DNA from: Pisolithus tinctorius
Taxonomy: Eukaryota; Basidiomycota; Agaricomycetes; Boletales; Pisolithaceae
Assembly: GCA_024663395.1 (NCBI GenBank)
Contig: JANFAH010000008.1
Span: 1,798,001-1,862,000, forward strand
Reading direction: 5' to 3'
DNA: 64,000 nucleotides
Shown here: positions 24,251 through 34,979 of the stretch, in pieces
How the letters are laid out: each line of letters begins with the position of its first letter
How positions within the stretch are numbered: position 1 is the first letter of the stretch
Made by a program: the position numbers and the translations under genes
The notes under the pieces: model-generated
What the model was told of the DNA's origin: nothing
Database searches by the model: none
Seen by the model: the letters and a program-made list of their open reading frames with translations, nothing else

Positions 24251-27200
24251 TCATGAATAGTCATCTGAGTCGTAGTCGATATTGTTGTTGGTGTCTTTGT
24301 TTTCATCATCTGTTTCATCTTCTTCTTCATTGTCATTGTCGTCACTGTCGTCATCGTTACTGCTGTTATTATCTTCTTCTTCATCTCTTTCTTCTTCCAT
24401 AACACTGGGTAAGGGAGTGTGGCGAGAATAATAAGGAATGAGTCGAAACGCTGCGACGCCTCAAGCAGAAATGGTGCCATCGAGTTCTTTAAGGATGTAG
24501 GAGCCTCCCTTGGTGCGACGAACAACTTCATAGGGACCAAGGTAGTGTGGCTTTGACTTGCGATCCAGTTCCTTCTCTATCTGTGTGTTGCGAACCAATA
24601 CCAAATCTCCTGGCTCATAAGCTGACTTCATCAACCGTAAAGCATACCTCTTCTCAAACTGACCCTTGGAGCGTAAACGAGACTTCTGCAAAGTGGTGAA
24701 AGCGGCATTGATATCTTCCTCTCTCTTTTCCAACTGACGAATGCAAAGTGCGAGAAGCTCTTGAGATGACATTCCAGAGTAGAATCCTTCAACGAGATAG
24801 GTAGACTCGAAGAGATCAAAAGGCAGGACAGGATCAAGACCATGTAGCAGGAAGTAGGGGCTGAATCCAGTGGAGCGACGAGTAGTGACCTTGTCTGCAA
24901 AGAACGCGTGATGGACCTTGGACGGCCAAAGCGAAAGATCTCCTTCACAAGCTTTGATGATAGCTTCTCTGATAACAAAGTGACCGCGTTCCACAACTCC
25001 ATTTGCCTTGGAATTATATGGGGAGATGTGAATCTGAGGAATGGAGTAGTGCTTCATGAGTTTCTCAAAGGCGCCCTTGACCTCACTGCCATTATCAGTG
25101 ACAACCTGGGCAATAGCACCATAACGACAGAAGACTTCTTCCCAGAAGAACTTAGCGAGACTGTCTGCATTGGCATGACGAAGAGCATGACCTTCTGCAG
25201 CGAGGGAAAGATCATCTCGAGCTGCGACAAGATAGCGATAACCACGTGCTTTGGGCATGAGCATGACGTCGACATAGACCTTCATAAAGATTCTGGGGGA
25301 AGCGGAAACAGTGATGGGAACCTCTGCTTTACGAGTGCTTCGGATCTGGCACTCATGGCAAGAGCGGACATGATGGGCAATGTCTTGATACATCTGAGGC
25401 CAGTAAAAGTGCTGTCTGACTGTATGAAAGACTCCAAAGACTCCACGATGACCAAGTTCTTCATGAGCATGACCGAGGATCTGGACACGGAGATGGGGAT
25501 CGAAAATGACCTTGGCTGGAGGATGGGGACCTCGACGTTTAAAGAGCTGGTCTCCATGAAGGAAGAACTGGAGGGATCTGTGAATGAAGCGCTTGCAAGC
25601 AGTATTGGAAGGGAACGGGGGAAGTTCTGTAGTACGAAGGAAGTGCAGGACCCGACGTAAGAGGACATCTTGAGACGTATCATTGGAAAGGAATGATGGG
25701 AGGGTAATGGCATATGTGGACTCGCGCGCAAGTCGTCGACGAGTTGCGCAAACTGAAGATGGATGGGCATCTGTAAAAAGAATATTCTCCAACCACTCAT
25801 CAGCCTCTTCTGCATCAGCTTCGCCTTCTTCATACTCCTCTTCTGTAGGCTGACGTCTGGAAAGGGCATCTGGGGCTCAGTGACGAACAGCAGGGACATG
25901 AATGAGCTTAAAATCAAAGAGAAGTATACCCTCGATCCAGCGATTGATAGTAGCGTTAGGTTGAAGATCTGGATCATTGAGCATACCTTTGATGTACTTC
26001 GCATCAACCTCCACCCATAGATGACGAATGCCGTAGAGATATAGGCGGTAGTGACGAAGCGCTCTGAAGAGACCATAGAGCTCGAGCTTAGGCTGACTGT
26101 AGCGAGATTCACGTTCATTGATGGGGAGTGAACCATAGCGAGCAGGACGTTTACGACCTTCTTCATCATACTGAGAGAGAACAAATCCAACGGCGATGTT
26201 ACTGGTGTCAACGGAAAGAACAACTGGCAGGTCAGATGAGTAGTCAATGGGGCGAAGGGCAGGAGCAGACGAGACGGCGAGCTTCAAGGCGTCAAACGCA
26301 TCTTGCTGGGGCTGATCCCAAATGAACGGAGCATTCTTGCGATAAAGGTCAACGAGTGGGCGAGCCAACTGTGAGTAGTTCGCAATCCAGATACGAACAG
26401 TACCACAGAGACCTAGGAATGAGCGAACATCCTTGGGCGTAGCGAGCGTTGGCCAGTTGACGACCTTCTTCACCTTGTGGTCGTCAGGAGAGCGACCATG
26501 AGGATGGCATGCTTGACCAAGAATGATAACACGAGGCTGGCAGATCTGAGATTTCAAGCCAGAAAACGTTCCACCGGCATGAGCAAACCGATGCATGACT
26601 CTATGCACATCTACAGCATGTTCCCAAATGAAGCGACGTATGCCGGGATTCTCGGGTAATGTTTCGGCATTGCCATCGGCATCTTCATAACGGGTTGCAG
26701 GGCCTTTGACCGGCAGATCATCGATGAAAACGTTGGCAACGTGAGGGATTTCGTCCTGTAGAATGAACGCTGTACAATTCTGAAACTCTGACGGCGAGTT
26801 GGTGTAGCCTTGAGGCATGGCAGTATGGCGCAGTAAGCCAAGAGGTGTCATGAAGGATGTCAGATCTCGGCTATCGGGATGGAGCTGGCGTGCATCAAAT
26901 CCTGAAAATAGATCAAAGACCGTGTAGCATTGACGACCGGCAAACGGCTCCACAAAGTCGTCCAGGATTGGTGGAACACCAGCGTCTCGAATTGTAACCT
27001 TATTCAGAGGCTGTAGATCATGAACGATACGGATCTTGCCATTCTTTTTCATAACACAGAACCATTTGGAGCGATAGGATGATTGGGCCGGCTCATAGAG
27101 ACCAGCGGCGATCTTCTCCCGAAGAAGCTGTATGACACGTTCTCGTATGCCAGGGGGAATTGGAATGTTACGAAACTCCCATGGTTCATGTGGCAGGACA

Positions 27201-27565
27201 GGAATGATGTAAGGCGAAAAGTAGTCTGAACGAAAGTTTCCTCTCTCCGATTCATCAAACGCCAAGGCATGCTCATTAAGCTTCATGACATGCAAAAAAA
27301 GTTTTTCCTCTTCTGGCCAGAGAAAGCCATCAGCGTTAATCTTCATGGAGGTAAGGCACTCTTGAGTAAGCTTCTTTGTGGGAATGAACACAGGAGGGTG
27401 ACACGTGAGAGGTGTGAGTGATGCAAGGGGGTCTTCTGGAAACTGGCGATGGACTCGAGCGTCTTCTGGATAGACTCCAGGCACTGGCTTGACCTTACGA
27501 TCAACGCGCTTGTACGCTCCATATACCGGCTGATCTGTTTCATCAGCTGAGTCTTCTGTATCCAT
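24251..27565 (-). pseudogene. Gypsy pol: reverse transcriptase, RNase H, integrase (two in-frame TGA)
   Basis: From Met at 27565 (MDTEDSADETDQ): linker; RT with WFCVMKKNGKIRIVHDLQPL, FDLFSGFDARQLHP, MPQGYTNSPSEFQ and the active-site VFIDDLPVKG; RNase H with LSVDTSNIAVGFVLSQ and KLELYGLFRAL; then, past TGA 25877-25879, APDALSRR and integrase with HEELGHRGVFGVFH...CHEC (HHCC), DVMLM, VVTDNGSEVKG and NGVVERGHF; past TGA 24461-24463 an acidic tail to the stop at 24251. Both internal TGA sit where relatives have Arg (RH-R-APDALSRR; ISA-R-GVAAF), i.e. CGA to TGA. No frameshifts. The frame is +1 to gag and is open upstream to 28495, so +1 frameshifting is possible. Everything else needed for mobility looks intact. 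Confidence 0.9.
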
Positions 27566-27875
27566 AGCAAGGCCTTTTCTAAAATGTAACAAATCAAGAA
27601 AGTCAGACAGGGAATAGTAAAAATGAAGCTGTTTTTCAGTTTTCTGAATAAGAAGGGGATCTGGTGCTTTTGAAGGATTAGATAACGAAGAAGAGAAGAC
27701 ATCAAGATAAAAGGAGCTCTGGAAGCTTGAAACTGAAGGAGGCATAGTAAGTGATGTTACAGGAGTATCTGAGCAAAGAAACGATATCTGTGGGTTTAGG
27801 AGTTTAACGACTTCTCGGTCAAAGTGAGCAGACAAAGAACAAGAGAAACTATAAGTACAAGAGGGGACATACAAA

Positions 27876-30800
27876 TCAATCTTCAAAGAGCTGGAGAAAT
27901 AAATGATGAGATATGGGAGAAAGTGGAGGAACACATCTGAAAAGATCATCGGACCTGTCTTGAGCTGAACCTGAGGAAGTGGAAGCAGGAAAGTGGTCTG
28001 GGTATGAAACTGCTTCGAAAGGGGGAGGATGAGCTGAGGCTGAGGCAAAACTGACTGCACTGGCAAGGACATGAAGACTGGAGTTTTGTAATGCATCTGT
28101 GTCCTCTTCATCCACATCACCTGAACGGTCCTCTGCAGCTTCCTGCAAATGAGCAATCCATCCAGTAGGGGTACGACACATGACAACATTGCTGTAAGGC
28201 TCTGGCATGGCAACTGACTCTTCACCAACAGCAGCATTAGACATGGCTTGGGGAGCTGAGGGTAGTAATGGCATAGGAAGAGTTGGACTAGATGAATGCT
28301 GATGCCTGCGTAAGTCGTCGTCGAGTTGTGCAGACTGAGGCAAGGACGGGCTAGGCAGATAGAAGCGAGAGCCAATACTAGTGTTGAACATATCAGAGTC
28401 AAGTGGCGAAAGTGTGGTGGGTATATCTGGGGATAGACTGGACAAGTGGTGGGACATGCGCAACTCGTCGACGAGTTGCGTGGACTGAGAGTCATGACCT
28501 ATATCCGAGGATGAACCTGGCAACTGCACATGGCTGCACAAGTCGTCATCGAGTTGTGTGGACTGATGACGGGTGGATGGACTGGGTGCATATGGATCTC
28601 TGCACAACTCATCGTCGAGTTGTGTGGACTGAGAGTCATGGCAAGCTTCATGGGAAGTAGGGGCAACTGAACTGCAGTAGGAAGTATTGAAGATGGAGAA
28701 CGTAGCTTCAGAGTCTGGAGTGACAGTGTCTCTACAGAACAGAAGTGAAGCCTGGTGAGAACCATCAGTGGGCTCCTCTTGAATGATAACTGGATCTGGG
28801 GACGGGGGAGAGGGAGTCTGAGGTGGAGCAGTAATGCCATTAGAAAGTACGTGTGAAGCAGGTAGACTCGAGTTAGATGGCAGGTCTGGAGGTGGAGATG
28901 CATTGCTCTGAGTGGGAGATGCCTGTGGGAGTAGACGAGGATAGAACCTGACATAGGCAGAACCTTCAAGCTCATGGTAATGCTCAAGTGGGGCAGGAAC
29001 CTGTCGGACTAAGCGAACATCAAGCATAAGGAAGTCTTGGAAGTAGACTCCTGATTCATCAGTACCTCTTTCTCCAGCAAGTGCATGGTTTGAGTCGAGA
29101 TAAAGGGAGGATAGATGGGGAGTGCGATGAGCAAGGCTAGTAAGAAGTGAGACAAGTGACTGGCGCTCTTCTCTTCTGATCTGGCGACGAATCTGGGCAA
29201 GGGTAGGATTATCCTCCAATCCACTCGCATCAGTGGACTGTAACTCCTGGGTAAGCTGACCGACAAACTCCGAAGGAAAGGGACTGGTAGGAGGTGGGAA
29301 TGCTTGGACAGGAATGGGATGGAACACAGGAAAAGCTGAGGCAACATCAAACCCATCTGGGGGTGATTCAGGATATAGCAGAATAGAATCAAGTGACTGA
29401 GGGGGTGACTGCGAAGTTGATGGGGGTGGAGCGAAGACCATGGGTGAAACATGATGAGGGGTACCAACTGCTACATCTCTCATAGGTTCATCGGCTTCTT
29501 GCTGAGAATGGACAGGCTCTAGAGTTGCCATAAGAGTATCTGCAACAGATCCAAGCTGGCCTTCAGTAACACACATCTCCAGGGGGCGATCTGAATCAGC
29601 TCCAAAGACAACATAAGTTCCAGACTCTCTTTCAACAATGCTAACCGAGTTCCCAAGAGCCCAAGGACGACCAAGGAGGAGATCAAAGCCTGCATTAGTG
29701 TCTGGGGCGACGAATAGATTGGTCCAAGTCCTGGCAGCACCACAGAAGAGAGGGACATCTTGAACTAGACCCTTCAGAGTAGAGATACCTCCTTTTGCAT
29801 CTCGCATATTGATGGTCTGTGACATATCAATGGGCATGCGAATGACTGACTGGGCTATACCAGCACGAACAACATTGAGGGTAGATCCAGAGTCAATGAC
29901 ACCTGTTACACGGCGGCCATTGCAAGTCAGATTGATAGTGATGAGGGGGCTAGATGTCAGTGCCAAGTAGGAGGATGCAGGAGGAGTTCCTTCAACTGCA
30001 GTAACAGACTTGACAGGCTGAGCCAGGGGCTGTCTCTTGAATCGCATAAGCTCCTGAAGGTGCTGAGAAACATCCCTAGATGATCCAATGACCTCCCCAA
30101 CAGATACAGTCAAGGGAGTAGAAAGAATGCGCTCTACAATGGCTTTAGAGTTGGCAGACTGTGAAAGCGATGAAGACAGGGAAGTGGTAGGAGGGGGCTT
30201 GGATTTCTTAGACCTGTCTGCAGAATCAGTGGCTTGACCAGATGGCTTTGGGACAGAGGCATCTTCCATGACAGCATCATCTCTAGTTCCATCAAAGATA
30301 GTGGGATGGACGTCAACTGGTACAAAGGCAGGGGCAAGTGGTACTTTCTGTGGAGCAGGGATGGATGCAGAGGATGAGGGCTTTGGTTCTTGAGTCTCTT
30401 TCTCCTTGCCATGCGAATGAGGTGGGACAAGGACACTGTCAAAGACAGCCTTTCTCTTCTCTTTGGTAACCTTGTTAGAGCGATCCACAGCAGCAACAAG
30501 AGGTTCTTCTTCCAACTCATAGATCTCAGCACTAGACTCTTCTTCGGCCTCTTCATGGATAACAAAGCGGACTGCATTGGCGGGCTGAGTAGCAGCTTTA
30601 GTGCGCTCATAGGCTTGCAGGATAGTCTCTTCTCCATTGCGATAGATGTGCTGTCCATTAGGGTAGATGACTCGATGGTTTTCATCACGTGCCAAAGAAC
30701 CCTTCTGGATGAGATCATTAATGGCCTGGCAACTCTCGACACCATGGCCTTCAACACCACAGCCATAACAAGTGATGGTCCTTCTAGCAGGACGGGTCTG

Positions 30801-31817
30801 GGATGAGGAAGTAGCAGCAGGGGCAGTGGATGCAGGAGTAGATGCAGGAGCAGGACGAAGGGAAGGGGCACGAAGCACCTTTGCAGCATCAGGATCCATC
30901 TTGATAGCACGATAGTAAAGGAGGGAGTAGTCTGGGTCATTGAGTGACATGCGAGAGAGGGACTTGATTAGGGTCTCAACCTCATCTTGTTTGCGAGCAG
31001 TGGGGCCTTCTTTCTCCAAATTTTCAAGGTTTCTTCTGGCTTTGTGGGAAGGGAGCAAAGGGCGAACACTGTCATCTCTTCCATCTGAGCGATGAGAAGC
31101 ACTAGGCTGGGCCTGAGGAGCAGGGGCAGCACGAGGGCCAAGGAAGTCAAGGTCATCTGCATCAAAGTGATCACGGCGAAGGACCTCTTCAGCTGACTGG
31201 CATACATCATCATAGGGGAATGGCCTGCTGATGTCAAGGTTGGGATCCTTTGTCCTGAGACGAGTTTCAACCAAACCACGAAAGACTGGGGACAAACCAG
31301 CCCAAAAGTAGCGATTATATTCATCAACTGATATCCTTCCTTTGTTCTTCAACCAACCTCCAATGCGAATGAAGCCACGGTTGTAAGCCCTAAAGTCTTG
31401 AAGTGTCATGATGGGCTGCATCCTAGACTCCAAAGCAAAGCTCTTGAGATGCCTTTCAAAGAACCTTTCATCTGATAGATCAGCATCAAAGTACTTGAGG
31501 AGATCAGCCTTCAAGTTAGCCCAATCAGGAGTGTAGTAGTGAGCCATTCCTTCAATGATCTCCCTAACACGAGCATTGCAGTACTGGAGGATTGACTCGA
31601 CCATTTCCTGGTCAGAAGTGACATTGTGGTAGGCACAGAGACGTTCATAGTGGTCCAAGAAGGAGCGAACATGGGTATGGTCTCCTTGGAATAATTCAGG
31701 GGCAGACTTCATGCCAAGCAAGGGCATAGTGAGGACAGAGCGAGCAGGGGGAGCAGCCATAGCTACTGGAACTGCTGATGATGTAGGAGGATAGATAGTG
31801 GGGATGGTGGATGACAT
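27876..31817 (-). CDS. Gypsy gag with zinc knuckle and aspartic protease
   Basis: 1313 codons, starting ATG 100 nt inside the 5' LTR. Residues 40-230 form the capsid-like domain (FQGDHTHVRSFLDHYERLC, WLKNKGRISVDEYNRYFWAGL); a CCHC zinc knuckle CYGCGVEGHGVESC follows at about residue 350; an aspartic protease with DSGSTLNVV and LLGRPWALGN at about 650-750; then a long Ser/Pro-rich linker with several HDSQSTQLDDEL-type repeats, ending LFLQLFED. Uninterrupted and much longer than a usual Gag, because protease is fused and the linker is expanded. Pol lies in the +1 frame downstream. Confidence 0.92.
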   Translation of the reverse strand: MSSTIPTIYPPTSSAVPVAMAAPPARSVLTMPLLGMKSAPELFQGDHTHVRSFLDHYERLCAYHNVTSDQEMVESILQYCNARVREIIEGMAHYYTPDWANLKADLLKYFDADLSDERFFERHLKSFALESRMQPIMTLQDFRAYNRGFIRIGGWLKNKGRISVDEYNRYFWAGLSPVFRGLVETRLRTKDPNLDISRPFPYDDVCQSAEEVLRRDHFDADDLDFLGPRAAPAPQAQPSASHRSDGRDDSVRPLLPSHKARRNLENLEKEGPTARKQDEVETLIKSLSRMSLNDPDYSLLYYRAIKMDPDAAKVLRAPSLRPAPASTPASTAPAATSSSQTRPARRTITCYGCGVEGHGVESCQAINDLIQKGSLARDENHRVIYPNGQHIYRNGEETILQAYERTKAATQPANAVRFVIHEEAEEESSAEIYELEEEPLVAAVDRSNKVTKEKRKAVFDSVLVPPHSHGKEKETQEPKPSSSASIPAPQKVPLAPAFVPVDVHPTIFDGTRDDAVMEDASVPKPSGQATDSADRSKKSKPPPTTSLSSSLSQSANSKAIVERILSTPLTVSVGEVIGSSRDVSQHLQELMRFKRQPLAQPVKSVTAVEGTPPASSYLALTSSPLITINLTCNGRRVTGVIDSGSTLNVVRAGIAQSVIRMPIDMSQTINMRDAKGGISTLKGLVQDVPLFCGAARTWTNLFVAPDTNAGFDLLLGRPWALGNSVSIVERESGTYVVFGADSDRPLEMCVTEGQLGSVADTLMATLEPVHSQQEADEPMRDVAVGTPHHVSPMVFAPPPSTSQSPPQSLDSILLYPESPPDGFDVASAFPVFHPIPVQAFPPPTSPFPSEFVGQLTQELQSTDASGLEDNPTLAQIRRQIRREERQSLVSLLTSLAHRTPHLSSLYLDSNHALAGERGTDESGVYFQDFLMLDVRLVRQVPAPLEHYHELEGSAYVRFYPRLLPQASPTQSNASPPPDLPSNSSLPASHVLSNGITAPPQTPSPPSPDPVIIQEEPTDGSHQASLLFCRDTVTPDSEATFSIFNTSYCSSVAPTSHEACHDSQSTQLDDELCRDPYAPSPSTRHQSTQLDDDLCSHVQLPGSSSDIGHDSQSTQLVDELRMSHHLSSLSPDIPTTLSPLDSDMFNTSIGSRFYLPSPSLPQSAQLDDDLRRHQHSSSPTLPMPLLPSAPQAMSNAAVGEESVAMPEPYSNVVMCRTPTGWIAHLQEAAEDRSGDVDEEDTDALQNSSLHVLASAVSFASASAHPPPFEAVSYPDHFPASTSSGSAQDRSDDLFRCVPPLSPISHHLFLQLFED

Positions 31818-31896
31818 AGTAATGAGATATCAAGTGGGTTTCAGAGACAAGTTTCAATAGGCTGAGTGAGCAGGGTTCTTGATCCAGGAATAACCA

Positions 31897-31915
31897 CCCC
31901 TCGCGGTGGGCTCCA
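31897..31915 (-). other. Primer-binding site of the young gypsy element
   Basis: Read on minus, two bases after the 5' LTR: TGGAGCCCACCGCGAGGGG. It starts with TGG, the complement of a tRNA CCA end. The old copy at 18386-18404 has the same site with CG lost. The tRNA was not identified. Confidence 0.7.
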
Positions 31916-32445
31916 GATGTGAGTCAAAGTGTGGAAAGGCAGTGGGAACCAACCAAAACCAACACAAAAGACAAAAGTAGAGCGAGTGGTGGTGTGCCTC
32001 CGCGGAACCTGGAGGGCAGAAACCTGAATGTGGGGGGGGACTTCAAGTAGAGGTGCTCCTGGCGCAAGTCGATGACGAGTTACGCAGGAGAGGATGAATG
32101 AATGCCGATTGAGAAGGGGACGCTGAACAGAGCGAAGGTGTTCAGCCGAAAGGCACTTCAAGTAATGGACTTCAAGTAAATGTGCTCCTTGCACAAGTCG
32201 ATGACGAGTTATGCAGGAGTGGGAGGATGACTAAGCAAGACTTGCTGACTAAGTGGGGATGGAGCTTCAGATAATGGTGGTAGATAGACTCTTCCGAATG
32301 AGCCTCAACTACCAAGGATATGAATGATGACAGATAGACCCCTTCGTGGAGCCTCAACTGTCGACGATGAGATAGGCACTGAACTGATTGCTGGACTGCT
32401 TCTTGATCGATTCTGATTGATTCTGGGTAGCTAAGTACATGGGGG

Positions 32446-32453
32446 TTTATATA
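32446..32453 (-). promoter_or_regulatory. TATA box of the gypsy 5' LTR
   Basis: TATATAAA on minus, about 530 bp before the LTR end; the same motif is kept in the old copies near 17917, 36930, 45050 and 55810, which supports a promoter role. Confidence 0.65.
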
Positions 32454-32891
32454 CTGAGGGGGGAGCACAGCTTGTGACAAACAAGGCACAAACACTTGGT
32501 AAGTAATGAGTAAGGACTGAGTAATCATGATGAGTAAGCGAGAAATGAAAAGTAAGCAAGCAAAGAAGATTGGTAAGTATTGGCAATGAACGAGTCAAGG
32601 ATAGTCAAAATATCACAGAATGAGTCAAATAGAGTCAGAAACTGAGTAAGCGCACTGATATCACATCAGGGGGTGGCGATGCAAGTCAGATCTTGGCGGA
32701 GACATCTCTAGATCCAAAGATGGCATGACAGATGGATGGTGTTTCCAGATAGGGAAGTATTAATTCCAGAATTGAAGGGCATGAGTCAGGCGTCAAAGGG
32801 GGCTAGGGCATTGGGGGTCTGTGGGGGCAATGAGAGCATACGCGATCGCGTCTCCCACCCTTCCATCCTCTCAGCGAAGTTAACAAAAACT

Positions 32892-33449
32892 TCATGAATG
32901 GGGCTCTGATGGAGGAGGAGGAGAAGGGGGGACGTCTTCTGCTGGATCTTGCAGTAAGAAGGCAAGATGCATGTCATACTCGTCATGAATGCGATCAGGG
33001 AGGCTGGAGGACAGTAGATTATACTGCAGCTGTCGCAATGCGGGAAGAATGATGGATGAGATTGGAACAAAGACGGTGCAGGGAGCAGGGAGGAATGATC
33101 CATATGCTTCATCAACTGGGGAGACTGAAACGACCACATAAGACCTTTCTAACCGAGTGACAGACCTGAGGTGACCAAAGAACGTCCTTCTGGAGGTCAT
33201 ACTGACAAGGAGAACACGCTGACCAAGCTGCATGGGAGGAGACGGGGCTGACAATGATGGGATGAACCAGGGGGCTTCAGGACGGAAGCTGGTGGGAATG
33301 CCTGGCAGATATACGTAGCCACTGTCTCTGGCAAATGAGACAAGCGAGATGACCGACGAAGAGGTGGCCATGATTGATGGACTTAGCGAAATGAGCGTCT
33401 GATGGATGGAGTGCTGTAGAAACACGTAGGGTGCGAGGATCCTCTCCAA
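32892..33449 (-). CDS. U3 open frame in the 5' LTR (185 codons)
   Basis: Second copy of the frame described at 23242-23799, differing by one residue (Val for Ile in GYVYLPGIP) through the single LTR difference. In the 5' LTR it lies upstream of the TATA box and would not be on the genomic transcript unless another promoter is used. Confidence 0.4.
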   Translation of the reverse strand: MERILAPYVFLQHSIHQTLISLSPSIMATSSSVISLVSFARDSGYVYLPGIPTSFRPEAPWFIPSLSAPSPPMQLGQRVLLVSMTSRRTFFGHLRSVTRLERSYVVVSVSPVDEAYGSFLPAPCTVFVPISSIILPALRQLQYNLLSSSLPDRIHDEYDMHLAFLLQDPAEDVPPSPPPPSEPHS

Positions 33450-33857
33450 ATTTGGAAGGAAGAATCGTGGGGCTGAGCACTTTAAGCGAGCATGCGAACC
33501 GAGTTGATATCTTTGGAAACGGTGGAGATATGACGGAAACTGGAATGCCGTACACGGGCGCCAAAAACTTTAATGCGCGCTTAACTTGCTTCCTCTTTTC
33601 TCTTTAGCACTGACGACTCGTTCTTGTGCGAAGGATGACTGTTCACGTCCAACAGTCTTTCTACGCATGAGGCCTTTAGTCTTCATCTGCATGCTTGGGC
33701 ATTGTGCGCAACTCGTCAACGAGTTAGGCAGAGTCAGCTGTAACCATGTCCACAACACCTTTGGTGTGTGACACCGACATGTACATTTTGTCCTGAAACT
33801 GGGACTAACCGACATCAGCCAGTGGTCCCTAGGGGTGGGCAGGCCAGACTGTGAAGG

Positions 33858-33962
33858 TGGGGTTGGCTGACCTGTTTGGAGGGTGGACCCACCTCCTGGA
33901 AGTGGGGTCAGCCAACCTGTTTGGAGGGCAGACCCACCTCCTGGAAGTGGGGTCAGCTGACA
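33858..33962. repeat. 45-bp minisatellite, left end of the 3-kb DNA element
   Basis: About 2.5 units of GGTTGGCTGACC...GGGTGGACCCACC...GGAAGTGGGGTC; same unit as the longer array at 36236-36670 but inverted. Confidence 0.85.
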
Positions 33963-33965
33963 TGA

Positions 33966-34360
33966 TTTTGTCATGACATCATTGTGGCTGTGTACCCCAT
34001 GACATCACTTTCCCACCATCAAAGCGGAGTTTGAATTTCTCATTGATGTGGCTGTGTTTATTATGTACACAGCTGTATTCAGCCCAACAAATGGCCCCTG
34101 ATGGTATTAATATCAGTATGCTTATGTAATCAGTTGGGGCAGAGTTTCAATCTAATTTTGTCTTGACATCATTGTGGCTGTGTACCCCTTACCATCACTA
34201 TCACACCCTCAAAGCAGAGTTTGAATTTCTCATTGATGTGGCTGTGTTGACATATGCACAGCTGTATTCAGCTTCACAAATGGCCCCTGATGGTATTAAT
34301 ATCAGTATGCTTATGTAATTAGTTGTGGCAGGGTTTCATTACAAATTTGACATGACATCA
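33966..34360. repeat. Direct tandem duplication, about 185 bp per unit
   Basis: Two near copies plus the start of a third; each begins TGACATCATTGTGGCTGTGT and contains GATGGTATTAATATCAGTAT. Inside the 3-kb element; no coding potential. Confidence 0.8.
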
Positions 34361-34740
34361 TTGTAGCTGTGTTTTCATTACCAATTAACTACTGGTCCGC
34401 TTTTGTGATTACATAAAAGTAATGTTGTGCTGTGCAGTGTGCCATCGGCATGTCATGTGATGTCATGTGACATGCTTCACTGCACATGCTGTGACCAGTG
34501 GCTGATGACCAAATAGCAGCAAACAGAAAATTTTATAAAAGATGCACTTCGACACACTGCTCTTCATCTTTCTCTCTCCCATGTTCCTCTTACCACTCCC
34601 TTGATGCTGGACTTCACCTATGTAGACTGCAGCTGCATGGGTTTAAGGTATGTCTTGTAGTATCCTGTTGTTGTCCTGCAGCCCACTGTGTGCCTGGCCA
34701 GCACACTATGGGTGTGTAGGTTACTGATACTATCTTCCTG

Positions 34741-34945
34741 TGGGTTCTGGGGGTTTAGTCTGTGCCTGCTTTTGCAGGCCAGCTGGGGTTCTGGGGGGTT
34801 ACATAGTCTGTGCCTGCTAGTGCAGGCCAGCTTAGGACTTTTTCATTGTGGGACCTGGGGACTTAGTCTGTGCCTGCTAATGCAGGCCAGCTTTGTGGGT
34901 TCTGGGGGATTTATAGTCTGTGCCTGCCAGTGCAGGCCAGCTTCT
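34741..34945. repeat. Short tandem repeat with a palindromic core
   Basis: Four units of GGGTTCTGGGG...AGTCTGTGCCTGC...GCAGGCCAGCTT. The core GCCTGC-N3-GCAGGC can form a small hairpin in each unit. Confidence 0.8.
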
Positions 34946-34979
34946 GACTGACATCTGTATTATCTTTGTACTAGTCTTT

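Larger units (their letters stand above)
22268..33773 (-). mobile_element. Complete young Ty3/gypsy retrotransposon (LTR-A family)
   Basis: 11,506 bp, transcribed right to left. Two LTRs of identical length (1856 bp) differ at the one site I found (T23664 versus C33314). Flanked by CCGA on both sides (22264-22267 and 33774-33777), a 4-bp duplication. Order from the 5' end: LTR, primer-binding site, gag-protease (31817-27876), pol with RT-RNase H-integrase (27565-24251), LTR. It sits in the left terminal repeat of the 22225-36778 DNA element. Recent by its LTR identity, yet pol already has two CGA-to-TGA stops. Confidence 0.95.
31918..33773 (-). repeat. LTR-A, 5' LTR of the young gypsy element
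   Basis: 1856 bp, offset exactly 9650 bp from the 3' copy, with the one seen difference at 33314. It carries CG where older copies carry TG or CA. Confidence 0.95.

Noticed and set aside
24251..27565. UGA recoding as explanation of in-frame TGA
   Set aside because: The same CGA-to-TGA pattern is widespread in clearly dead neighbours and the host genes use ordinary stops, so deamination is simpler; kept only as a minor alternative.
27566..28495. Upstream part of the long pol-frame opening as a protein
   Set aside because: It overlaps the gag linker in another frame and reads as Leu/Ser/Pro-rich shadow sequence; only the part after 27565 has pol-like content.
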